A stretch of DNA of 23,937 nt from contig LCBW01000002.1 in NCBI GenBank assembly GCA_000997465.1, forward strand, positions 1 through 23,937. The letters are read 5' to 3'. Below are positions 1 to 6,496 of the stretch, in pieces. The DNA is from Parcubacteria group bacterium GW2011_GWC1_41_7 (GTDB taxonomy: Bacteria > Patescibacteriota > Minisyncoccia > UBA6257 > HR35). The first letter of the stretch is position 1. Each line of letters opens with the position of its first letter. Both the position numbers and the translations under genes were made by a program. The notes beneath the pieces were generated by a model, which ran no database searches, was not told the origin of the DNA, and saw only the letters and a program-made list of their open reading frames with translations.

Positions 1-2
1 AC

Positions 3-55
3 ACCCCGAGGGAACTTAGCTTTCAGTATAGCTTTCCCCCGGGGTTCTTTTTTTT
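3..55 (+). terminator. Rho-independent terminator of a gene upstream of the window
   Basis: Positions 3-14 pair with 34-45 (12 positions, one A/C mismatch at 9/39), with a smaller AGCT/AGCT pairing inside the loop. A T-rich tract follows directly at 45-55. The orientation is plus, so it would end a plus-strand gene lying before base 1. The next gene, at 323, is on the minus strand. Confidence 0.8.
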
Positions 56-184
56 ACAAAAAATAATTTTCAAAATAGGTACTTTTTATAAACAAAAATA
101 TATTTTCTAAGAGAATACCTCTATATGAAAAATATTTTTTCGGAATGAGGTTACAAAAATCTGGAGTTATGATTTTTTTGCGAG

Positions 185-318
185 TATATTTTTTGAGAGA
201 ACGCCTCGGAGCGTCATTGAGCTTGGTCCCCGAGTGAAGCGAGGGGTCAATGACGCGAGAGACGAGGTTGGCGCGTGCCGCCGGAGCACGCGAACAACCG
301 GTTTTTGAAAAAAATATA
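185..318. repeat. Two-hairpin folded element, copy A
   Basis: Positions 185-194 and 309-318 form an A/T closing stem (10 bp). Inside it is hairpin 1, with a perfect 10-bp stem 211-220/247-256 and an inner CCCC/GGGG stem at 228-231/243-246. Hairpin 2 has a 7-bp stem 272-278/286-292 and a CGCCGGA loop. The conserved single-stranded pieces are CCTCGGA (204-210, starting at the second C), GCTTGGTC (221-228) and GAGAGA (257-262). All of these recur in copy B at 4626-4771 with different stem sequences. The element lies just 3' of the minus-strand sugar transferase gene. The functional strand cannot be decided from the sequence. It could be a structured RNA, a folded mobile element, or a 3'-UTR element. 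Confidence 0.75.
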
Positions 319-322
319 CAAG

Positions 323-1660
323 CTACTTGCCTGAAAAACTAAAAATTGTCTTTAATGTCTTCAACATAATCATCACATCAAAAGCAAAAGATTTATTTTT
401 CATATAGTAAATATCGTACGCGAGGCGTTGCCGCGCATCTTCTACTGAACTACCAAATTTATCGTTCACTTGTGCCCAACCCGTCAATCCCGGCAACGCA
501 ACAGTTCGAATTTGATAATACGGGATCTGTTCTTTCAAATACAGGTAGTATTCCAAAGAATCCGCGCGCGGGCCGATAAATGACATATCGCCTTTGAGCA
601 CATTAATCATCTGCGGAAGCTCGTCAATGCGAAGCTTGCGAAAAAGTGCGCCAATGAAAAAAATCCTGTTTTTTTCTTTTTCTAGTCCAAAGCTTTCTCC
701 GTTTTGCGGTTTCTCGCGCGCAGCACCATTTGGATGCATAGTGCGAAACTTAAACAGATAGAACACTTTTTCTAGCACTCCGCATCGCTTGTCAGCATAC
801 CAGGGGCTTCCTTTTAAAGAGTTTAAAAGAATCAAAAGCATAAAAATTGGCCAAAAAAGAATTGTGCATACTAAAAGAAACAGTGAGGCAATAATATCAA
901 TTGCCCGCTTTACCGAAGCATACCCCACTCCATGCGGACGCATCTCTTCCAAAAACCATGTCTCTTGAAGTTCATCAATGGACACCTTATTAAATATTTC
1001 TTCATAAAAATCTGAAAAATTTACTACTGCCTTGCCGCGAAGAAGCATTTCATATAATCTGGCAGTGAACTGCTGATTTTTCATAAACGCGGTAGTCACG
1101 ACTGCAGTATGCGCGCTTTCTTGGGAAAGTGACTGAAATATCTCATCTTCGCCGTCAACATGCGCAATAAGACGGTATCCAAGCTGGGGATTTTGCGCAA
1201 GGTATGTTGCAAGCTCTGTGGTATCTCTCCCCTTTCCCGCAAGTACAACCCCGATAAGCGATTGCCTCTTTGCATAAACCCCAAACAATGCCCTGCGAAG
1301 CACATAATCAAACACCGCAAACGATATCATCAAAAGAACAAGAATCGTTTTTGGTGCGATAGTAGTATAAGGAACCGTATAAAAAACCAAAACGCTCAAG
1401 AGCGTACATACACCCAAGCTTGTCGCAAAAATACGCTGATACGCTACCCCACGGGAGAGCGTATGCAAATCATAAAGTCCTGCAATATAAAAAACTCCTG
1501 CCCAAAGTCCAAACACTGCAGTAAGCGGCTTCAGATGTAAGAAAAAAATATATTCGCTAAAACTTCCTGCAAATCGAATATAAAGCGCGATCCAAAGCGC
1601 ACTGTAAAATGCCAAAATGTCAGCAATAAAAAATGAGATGTTTTTTGCCCGAAGTTGCAT
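323..1660 (-). CDS. Polyprenyl-phosphate sugar-1-phosphate transferase (initiating glycosyltransferase)
   Basis: This membrane enzyme would transfer a sugar-1-phosphate from a nucleotide sugar to undecaprenyl phosphate, the first step of surface polysaccharide or glycan assembly. The N-terminal third has about four membrane helices (residues ~7-30, 41-63, 77-98, 104-121), followed by a Rossmann-like region (~134-170). The C-terminal bacterial sugar transferase domain starts near 251 with another membrane segment. It carries KFRTM (304-308), LRIDELPQ (343-350) with the catalytic Asp-Glu pair, GDMSFIGPR (357-365) and GLTGWAQV (391-398). The usual GPRP reads GPRA here. At 445 residues it is a normal length for the WbaP/WcaJ type. 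The start is ATG with only a weak AAAGG upstream. The gene is divergent from the next one; sugar specificity cannot be read from the sequence. Confidence 0.9.
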   Translation of the reverse strand: MQLRAKNISFFIADILAFYSALWIALYIRFAGSFSEYIFFLHLKPLTAVFGLWAGVFYIAGLYDLHTLSRGVAYQRIFATSLGVCTLLSVLVFYTVPYTTIAPKTILVLLMISFAVFDYVLRRALFGVYAKRQSLIGVVLAGKGRDTTELATYLAQNPQLGYRLIAHVDGEDEIFQSLSQESAHTAVVTTAFMKNQQFTARLYEMLLRGKAVVNFSDFYEEIFNKVSIDELQETWFLEEMRPHGVGYASVKRAIDIIASLFLLVCTILFWPIFMLLILLNSLKGSPWYADKRCGVLEKVFYLFKFRTMHPNGAAREKPQNGESFGLEKEKNRIFFIGALFRKLRIDELPQMINVLKGDMSFIGPRADSLEYYLYLKEQIPYYQIRTVALPGLTGWAQVNDKFGSSVEDARQRLAYDIYYMKNKSFAFDVMIMLKTLKTIFSFSGK

Positions 1661-1694
1661 TTTGTATACCTTTATTTTACAATAACAAAGAGAA

Positions 1695-1961
1695 ATGATA
1701 AAAAACCTTATTTATACAGTCATAACTATTGCCCTTATTTTGACCGTTGCAGTGCTCTACTTTACCCAAAAAAAGGTCCCTTCAAGCCCCTCCGACATTT
1801 CCTCATACGAAACAATACAAAACGCTGAACCTACTTCAAATACTCCGCTTCTTGAAATGACAACACCCACAACATCAACCGATCTTATTGCCTCAACCAC
1901 TCCTTTATTCACGTCCACAACATCAGCTTCAACGTCCATACCCTTAAAACAAAAAAAATAA
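1695..1961 (+). CDS. Small membrane-anchored Ser/Thr-rich protein, unknown function
   Basis: The 88-residue product has one N-terminal hydrophobic helix (residues ~4-23) followed by an extracytoplasmic tail of low complexity, very rich in Thr, Ser and Pro, ending in a short Lys patch. No domain is recognisable. Such tails are common in anchored linker or stalk proteins, so an envelope location is likely. The start ATG has a weak AAAGAG upstream. It lies between the divergent sugar transferase and tRNA-Leu. The hydrophobic start followed by a compositionally uniform tail supports a real gene, but low complexity makes this less than certain. Confidence 0.55.
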   Translation: MIKNLIYTVITIALILTVAVLYFTQKKVPSSPSDISSYETIQNAEPTSNTPLLEMTTPTTSTDLIASTTPLFTSTTSASTSIPLKQKK

Positions 1962-1967
1962 AGACCT

Positions 1968-1976
1968 TGGTATAAT
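1968..1976 (+). promoter_or_regulatory. Extended -10 promoter for tRNA-Leu
   Basis: The sequence TGGTATAAT (TGn plus a perfect TATAAT at 1971-1976) lies 22 nt before the first base of tRNA-Leu. No good -35 hexamer is present at the right distance, as is usual for extended -10 promoters. Confidence 0.6.
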
Positions 1977-1998
1977 AAAAACGCAAAGAATTTATATC

Positions 1999-2082
1999 GG
2001 GCAGGTGGCGGAACTGGCAGACGCGCAGGACTCAAAATCCTGTGGGAGCAATCCCGTGGAGGTTCGATTCCTCTCTTGCCCA
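1999..2082 (+). tRNA. tRNA-Leu, anticodon CAA
   Basis: This is a full 84-nt class II tRNA. The acceptor stem is GGGCAGG/CTTGCCC with one G-T pair, and there is a D-arm, an anticodon stem CAGGA/TCCTG with loop CTCAAAA (anticodon CAA, reading UUG), a long variable arm, and a T-arm with GTTCGATTC. The discriminator base is A, and the following CAT shows that CCA is not encoded. Confidence 0.97.
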
Positions 2083-2088
2083 CATACA

Positions 2089-2114
2089 ATCGAGCCTCCC
2101 TGAGGAGGCTCGAT
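2089..2114 (+). terminator. Strong stem-loop after tRNA-Leu
   Basis: Arms 2089-2099 and 2104-2114 form a perfect 11-bp stem with a CTGA tetraloop, 6 nt after the tRNA and 33 nt before the rel start. No T-run follows directly. It may act as a tRNA 3'-end or processing structure, a weak terminator, or a stem in the rel leader. Confidence 0.5.
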
Positions 2115-2147
2115 GCATTACACTTTAAAATTTCATACACTATATAC

Positions 2148-3863
2148 ATGGACGTAAGCATACTCATAAAAGAAATAAAAACATATCGAGAGCTCTCCGC
2201 AGAGGAATATGTGTTGCTCCAACGAGCATATTCTTTTTCAAAAGATGCTCACAGCGCCCAAAAACGCAAATCCGGTGAGCCCTATTTCTCACATGTATTT
2301 CAAACCGCCCTCATTATTGCAAAATGGCGCCTTGACCTTCCAACTATTATCGCAGGACTGTTTCACGACACCGTAGAGGACACGGAAAAAACCATTACGG
2401 ATATTAAAAAAGAATTTGGGGATGAGGTTGCTTTTTTGGTTGATGGCGTCACAAAAATTAGCCATATCAAATATCGAGGAAATACCGATCAGGTGGAAAC
2501 GCTCAAAAAAATGATCCTTGCAATAGGAGAAGATATTCGCGTGGTGTTTGTAAAACTTGCCGATCGTTTACATAATATGAAAACACTCTCAGCAATCCCT
2601 GTACAAAAACAAAGACGCATTGCGCTGGAAACATGGGAAATTTACGCTCCCCTTGCGATGCGGCTTGGAATGAGTAATATCTCCGGAGAGCTTGAAGATC
2701 TTGCATTTCCTTTTCTGTATCCTGATGAATACGTATGGCTTAAAAATCACGTACAAGAACAATACGCTTCGCGCCAAGCATACCTCACGCGCATTGAGAG
2801 CATCTTAAAACAGGAACTTGAAAAAAATACTATTCCGTTTGTGCGTATTGACACGCGCGCAAAACGCCTTGCATCACTGTATAAAAAACTCTTACGCTAT
2901 GATATGAATGTGGAAGGTATTCATGATCTTGTTGCCATGCGCATTATTGTGCCGACTGTTGCCGACTGCTACGCGGTTTTAGGAATCATTCATCAGCTCT
3001 GGCCGCCACTTCCTGGACGCATTAAAGATTACATTGCACTCCCGAAGCCCAACGGCTATAAAAGCTTACATACGACCGTATTTTGCCTAGAAAACAAACC
3101 AACTGAATTTCAAATCAGAACACAAGAAATACACGAAGAAGCAGAAAACGGAATCGCTGCCTATTGGGCATATCACCAAGGAAAAGGAACAAAACAATAC
3201 CAAAAAGGACAGACAATATTTGCAAAGCAACGCGATATGGAATGGATCGCGCAACTGAAAAATTGGCAAAAAGAGTGCGCAAATTCCGAGGAGTTTGTAA
3301 ACTCTATGCGCATTGATTTTTTCAAAGACCGCATCTTTGTCATCACCCCAACCGGTGAAGCAATTGACCTGCCCCTTGGCGCAACCCCCGTTGATTTTGC
3401 ATACGCCATCCATAGCGATGTAGGCGATCACTGCGTAGGCGCTCGCGTGAACGGCCGCATGGTTGCGCTCGACCACCTTTTGCAATCAGGTGATGTGATT
3501 GAAATTACCACACAAAAAAACAAAAAACCATCAACCTCCTGGATGGAATTTATAAAAAGCTCAAAAGCAAAAAAGAAAATAAAAGTTGCGCTCAAACGTT
3601 TAGGGCTGCGCGATGATCATATCCCGAAAATGACAGAATTTAAAATCACCTATCATGATAGGGTGGGAATACTCAACGATATCACTGCGGCAATTGCAAG
3701 GATGAAAATAAACATCGTCAATGTGCAGTTTTCTCCAAAAAACAAAAACCTCATGCTCATTGTGTGCGAAGTAAACGAGAAAGAAAAAACCGAGAAGTTG
3801 GTGCTGAAAATAAAAGACGTCAAAGGCGTCAAAGACATCTCCTGGACCCTCGGAAAAAATTAG
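2148..3863 (+). CDS. rel: Compact bifunctional (p)ppGpp synthetase/hydrolase, RelA/SpoT family
   Basis: It would make and degrade the alarmone (p)ppGpp in the stringent response. The N-terminal HD hydrolase domain has H49, HD 73-74 in a LFHDTVEDT context, and KLADRLHNMKTL (~136-147). The synthetase domain has RIKD (291-294), the RxKD form typical of bifunctional enzymes, then GYKSLHT and FQIRTQEIHEEAENGIAAYW. The TGS domain covers ~396-456 and a C-terminal ACT domain ~497-568. At 571 residues it is much shorter than the usual ~700-740. Only about 40 residues separate TGS from ACT, so the helical and zinc-finger/conserved-cysteine (RIS) domains are missing. The start chosen is the ATG at 2148, because an upstream in-frame start would fall inside tRNA-Leu. 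No clear Shine-Dalgarno is seen. Confidence 0.95.
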   Translation: MDVSILIKEIKTYRELSAEEYVLLQRAYSFSKDAHSAQKRKSGEPYFSHVFQTALIIAKWRLDLPTIIAGLFHDTVEDTEKTITDIKKEFGDEVAFLVDGVTKISHIKYRGNTDQVETLKKMILAIGEDIRVVFVKLADRLHNMKTLSAIPVQKQRRIALETWEIYAPLAMRLGMSNISGELEDLAFPFLYPDEYVWLKNHVQEQYASRQAYLTRIESILKQELEKNTIPFVRIDTRAKRLASLYKKLLRYDMNVEGIHDLVAMRIIVPTVADCYAVLGIIHQLWPPLPGRIKDYIALPKPNGYKSLHTTVFCLENKPTEFQIRTQEIHEEAENGIAAYWAYHQGKGTKQYQKGQTIFAKQRDMEWIAQLKNWQKECANSEEFVNSMRIDFFKDRIFVITPTGEAIDLPLGATPVDFAYAIHSDVGDHCVGARVNGRMVALDHLLQSGDVIEITTQKNKKPSTSWMEFIKSSKAKKKIKVALKRLGLRDDHIPKMTEFKITYHDRVGILNDITAAIARMKINIVNVQFSPKNKNLMLIVCEVNEKEKTEKLVLKIKDVKGVKDISWTLGKN

Positions 3864-3874
3864 AATGTAGTGCC

Positions 3875-4516
3875 TTAATTATCGAAAATCGATAATTGAC
3901 TTTTTAAAAACTTTAAATCTATTTCAATGGAAACATTTTTCCAATGTTTTTTAATAATTTCTTCTGATATGGGTTTATTCATACTCAGAAAAGCATCGTT
4001 AAAATTTTTTAAAAAAATACCATTTACATCCTTATTAAAATCATCTAGATATAATTTAGCTGCTTTTAAAAAATCATTTAAAAACTCACTTCCATCTAAA
4101 ATAAGATGGTTTGATGGTTTATTAATTTTCAAGTGAAATTTTGCATGATTCATTGAAATTTGCCAAAAAAGATTTTGTCCATTTATGGTGACATTTTTAG
4201 GCTCATGTTGATGCATAAGACCATGACGGTAAGTTTTATAAAAAAATCCAGAAACTTGCTTATACAAAATATTCACTCTACCAAAATATTCTCTCATAAA
4301 TTTAACAGCTTTCTGAGATGTTTTTTCTGTATTACCTAAATAAAGACACGCCAAACAATCAATTTCTGGAAAAATCATACGCGGAATAGCAAAAAACCCT
4401 ATTTTTGTACTATTTATTGCATTATGTTTATTGAACGCATTTAACGCAGCTACAACATCTCTTTCTATTGAGTATATTATTTCTTGAATATACTTCTTTG
4501 CATCTTCTTTATTCAT
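3875..4516 (-). CDS. Unknown protein with a HEPN-like RX4H motif, in an AT-rich island
   Basis: I do not recognise a named family for this 213-residue, mostly helical, soluble protein. Near the middle is YRHGLMHQHEP, where R97 and H102 make an R-x4-H motif with a polar residue after the Arg. This is the catalytic signature of HEPN nucleases, which are often toxins or anti-phage RNases, but the assignment is an inference from one motif. The start is the ATG at 4516, because a clear TAGGAGGG lies about 12 nt upstream; the in-frame ATG at 4555 precedes that site. The gene is visibly more AT-rich than its neighbours (Lys, Asn, Ile and Phe from A/T-rich codons) and sits alone between the rel and atp blocks, with folded element B upstream. 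Recent acquisition is plausible. No antitoxin-like partner is adjacent. Confidence 0.7.
   Translation of the reverse strand: MNKEDAKKYIQEIIYSIERDVVAALNAFNKHNAINSTKIGFFAIPRMIFPEIDCLACLYLGNTEKTSQKAVKFMREYFGRVNILYKQVSGFFYKTYRHGLMHQHEPKNVTINGQNLFWQISMNHAKFHLKINKPSNHLILDGSEFLNDFLKAAKLYLDDFNKDVNGIFLKNFNDAFLSMNKPISEEIIKKHWKNVSIEIDLKFLKSQLSIFDN
3877..3905 (+). terminator. Terminator between convergent rel and the AT-rich gene
   Basis: AATTATCG (3877-3884) pairs with CGATAATT (3890-3897) around an AAAAT loop, followed after three bases by five Ts. It lies 13 nt past the rel stop and also covers the end of the opposite gene, so it may work in both directions. The stem is A/T-rich and modest. Confidence 0.5.
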
Positions 4517-4586
4517 AATCTTTATTTTCCCTCCTAAAAATAAACCTGTCAACATATGGAGTCTAAAAACACGTGCATATACTAAA

Positions 4587-4604
4587 AGAACGCCTCGGAG
4601 CGTC
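4587..4604. repeat. 18-bp exact copy of a small hairpin also found in element A
   Basis: AGAACGCCTCGGAGCGTC is identical at 4587-4604 and 198-215. It contains a small hairpin, ACGC/GCGT around CTCGGA. In copy A it overlaps the 5' arm of hairpin 1; here it stands alone, 22 nt outside element B's closing stem. Confidence 0.7.
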
Positions 4605-4625
4605 TATGTTTTCCCCTTTCAAAAA

Positions 4626-4771
4626 GTATTTCTTTTGTTCGTACGGCAATCCTCGGAGGCCGTTTTAGCTTGGTCTCCAAATGGAAAGAGGAGTAAAACG
4701 GCCGAGAGAATAGGCACTCTTGCATCGCAGGAATGCAAGAAGTGCCGGTGCCGATAGAACAAAAGAAATAC
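4626..4771. repeat. Two-hairpin folded element, copy B
   Basis: A perfect 15-bp closing stem (4626-4640/4757-4771) continues into CGGCA/TGCCG (4644-4648/4749-4753). Hairpin 1 is a perfect 10-bp stem 4658-4667/4694-4703 with inner CTCC/GGAG (4675-4678/4690-4693). Hairpin 2 is a 13-bp stem 4713-4725/4733-4746 with a one-base bulge and a CGCAGGA loop. The conserved pieces are CCTCGGA (4651-4657), GCTTGGTC (4668-4675) and GAGAGA (4704-4709). Stem sequences differ almost completely from copy A at 185-318 while pairing is kept. It ends 4 nt from the atpC stop and lies 5' of the AT-rich HEPN-like gene. Confidence 0.8.
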
Positions 4772-4775
4772 GCCA

Positions 4776-5030
4776 CTAAAATCCTATCGTCAAAATCATC
4801 ACCCCTTCCGGAGACACTTTAAAAATAGAATCACGCGCAAGAATAATTTCCCGCGCGCCATTATGTTTAGTTTTACAGGTAACAGTTCCTTTTTTTGCAA
4901 TAGTGACCAATGGATGATGGTGCGCCAAAACCGATATCTCTCCGCTTGGCGTTTTTATCGTCACACTCACAATATCATCATATCTCTCTTCTCCATCCTC
5001 GTGTAACACTGAAACCGAAAACACATCCAT
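4776..5030 (-). CDS. atpC: F1Fo ATP synthase epsilon subunit, short form
   Basis: This is the central-stalk subunit of F1 that links gamma to the c-ring. The 84 residues cover only the N-terminal beta-sandwich (pattern V-TPSGEI-VLAHHHPLV, then KKG). The C-terminal two-helix domain found in most bacterial epsilon subunits (about 130-140 residues), which can inhibit ATP hydrolysis, is absent. The stop at 4776 falls at the natural end of the sandwich domain, so a designed short form is more likely than a broken gene. It is the last gene of the atp operon, 28 nt after atpD. No clear Shine-Dalgarno precedes the ATG. Confidence 0.88.
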   Translation of the reverse strand: MDVFSVSVLHEDGEERYDDIVSVTIKTPSGEISVLAHHHPLVTIAKKGTVTCKTKHNGAREIILARDSIFKVSPEGVMILTIGF

Positions 5031-5041
5031 TGTTTTTGTTC

Positions 5042-5069
5042 TGCTTAATTCTTAATGCTTAATTCTTAC
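5042..5069 (-). repeat. Tandem 14-bp duplication across the atpD stop
   Basis: Units 5042-5055 and 5056-5069 match at 13 of 14 positions. One unit contains the atpD stop codon and the other forms most of the atpD-atpC spacer. It looks like a small replication-slippage duplication that lengthened the spacer. Confidence 0.7.
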
Positions 5070-6480
5070 CGCTTGTCAATATTCCTTTCATATAAAACTC
5101 ATCCTCTGCGACGTCATCATACTCCCCGTGTACCAACTTTGCAAATTCATCAATCGTCTGCTCGCGCGTCACATACGCCCCTTCCCGTCCGGTATAGGAC
5201 TGCGCAACAGAAAACGGCTGAGAGAGATATTTTTGAATTTTTCGCGCGCGATAGACAACCTGCTTATCTTCTTCAGATAATTCTTCAATTCCTAAAATTG
5301 CAATAATATCTTTGAGGTCTTGATATTTTTGCATCACCCGCTGAACTTCTTTTGCGACGTTGTAGTGCTTTTGCCCAACAACCCGTGGATCAAGCGCAGT
5401 GGATGATGAGGCAAGCGGATCAACCGCCGGATAAATACCCAATTCTGAAATTTCACGCGAAAGTACAATAGTTGAATCCAAGTGCACAAATGTGGTTGCA
5501 GGAGCCGGGTCTGTAATATCGTCTGCTGGAACATAAATTGCCTGAATGGAGGTCACCGATCCTTTTTCAGTTGAGGTAATGCGCTCTTGCAAATATCCCA
5601 TTTCAGATGCAAGAGTCGGTTGATACCCTACTGATGATGGAAGCCGCCCCAAAAGTGCAGATACCTCCGATCCTGCTTGGGTGAATCGGAAAATATTGTC
5701 AATAAAAAGAAGCATATCTTTCCCCTCATCGCGAAACTCCTCTGCCATAGTCAGCCCGGAGAGTGCAACACGATAACGGCTTCCCGGCACTTCATTCATC
5801 TGCCCAAACACCAAAGCTACATTTTTCATAACACCACTCTCTTCCATCTCAGCAATCAATTCATTTCCTTCTCGTGAGCGCTCCCCTACACCTGCAAATA
5901 CAGAAATTCCTTTGTGCTTAAATGCAATGTTGTGAATAAGTTCCATAAGTAAAACGGTTTTCCCCACACCCGCTCCACCAAACAATCCTACCTTTCCTCC
6001 CTTCACAACCGGAGACAAAAGGTCAATTACCTTAATGCCCGTTTCCATAATTTCAGTTTTTGGTGATTGCTGAATAAATGTTGGGGGAGCTCTAAAAATT
6101 GATGCATGTTTTTTTGCCGATACTGATCCTTTTTTGTCAATCGGTTCTCCAAGCACATTAAACACTCGGCCCAATACTCCGTTTCCAACCGGAACTGATA
6201 CTGGGCCGCCTAACTTTTTCACCCGCATACCGCGCGAAAGTCCCTCTGTCGCGCGCAAACTCACCGCGCGCACTCTTCCCGGAGAGAGATGGCTTTGCAC
6301 CTCCAGTACGACACGCGTTTCATCTTTTTCACGCACCACTTCAAGCGCGTCAAAAATTTCAGGTGTTTCTTTTTCATCAAATTCAACATCAATAACCGTT
6401 CCAATAATTTGAAAAATAAATCCTTCTCCTTTTTGTTTTTTATCAGACTTTTTTACCTGCGGTGTTTTTGCTGGCGTCAT
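5059..6480 (-). CDS. atpD: F1Fo ATP synthase beta subunit (catalytic)
   Basis: This is the catalytic subunit of F1. From the ATG at 6480 it has 473 residues, normal for the family. It carries the P-loop GGAGVGKT (168-175), GERSREG with the catalytic Glu (199-205), the Walker B LLFIDN (257-262), and the EELSEED lever motif (399-405) that contacts gamma. The start at 6480 gives a 16-nt gap after atpG; a longer in-frame start at 6582 would overlap atpG by 86 nt with residues unlike any beta subunit. A Lys-rich stretch of about 20 residues precedes the first beta-barrel domain. No Shine-Dalgarno is seen. Confidence 0.98.
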   Translation of the reverse strand: MTPAKTPQVKKSDKKQKGEGFIFQIIGTVIDVEFDEKETPEIFDALEVVREKDETRVVLEVQSHLSPGRVRAVSLRATEGLSRGMRVKKLGGPVSVPVGNGVLGRVFNVLGEPIDKKGSVSAKKHASIFRAPPTFIQQSPKTEIMETGIKVIDLLSPVVKGGKVGLFGGAGVGKTVLLMELIHNIAFKHKGISVFAGVGERSREGNELIAEMEESGVMKNVALVFGQMNEVPGSRYRVALSGLTMAEEFRDEGKDMLLFIDNIFRFTQAGSEVSALLGRLPSSVGYQPTLASEMGYLQERITSTEKGSVTSIQAIYVPADDITDPAPATTFVHLDSTIVLSREISELGIYPAVDPLASSSTALDPRVVGQKHYNVAKEVQRVMQKYQDLKDIIAILGIEELSEEDKQVVYRARKIQKYLSQPFSVAQSYTGREGAYVTREQTIDEFAKLVHGEYDDVAEDEFYMKGILTSGKN

Positions 6481-6496
6481 TTTTATAGTTTTAAAT

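Noticed and set aside
2076..2147. Upstream extension of rel
   Set aside because: It would start inside tRNA-Leu and read through the 11-bp hairpin; the HD domain is complete from the ATG at 2148.
1757..2167. 136-codon minus-strand open frame
   Set aside because: It runs antisense through tRNA-Leu and the small membrane-protein gene; it is a shadow of these.
185..4771. Elements A and B as a transposon with terminal inverted repeats or a retron RNA
   Set aside because: The terminal arms differ completely between copies, unlike fixed transposon ends, and there is no reverse transcriptase or transposase in the window. A non-autonomous element is not excluded.
4517..4775. Element B as a type III antitoxin RNA for the HEPN-like gene
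   Set aside because: There is no tandem repeat array as in ToxIN-type systems, and copy A has no toxin gene beside it. Kept only as an idea under findings.
4582..4776. 64-codon minus-strand open frame across element B
   Set aside because: It lies wholly on the paired arms of the folded element, the residues have no protein-like pattern, and the base pairing explains the sequence better.
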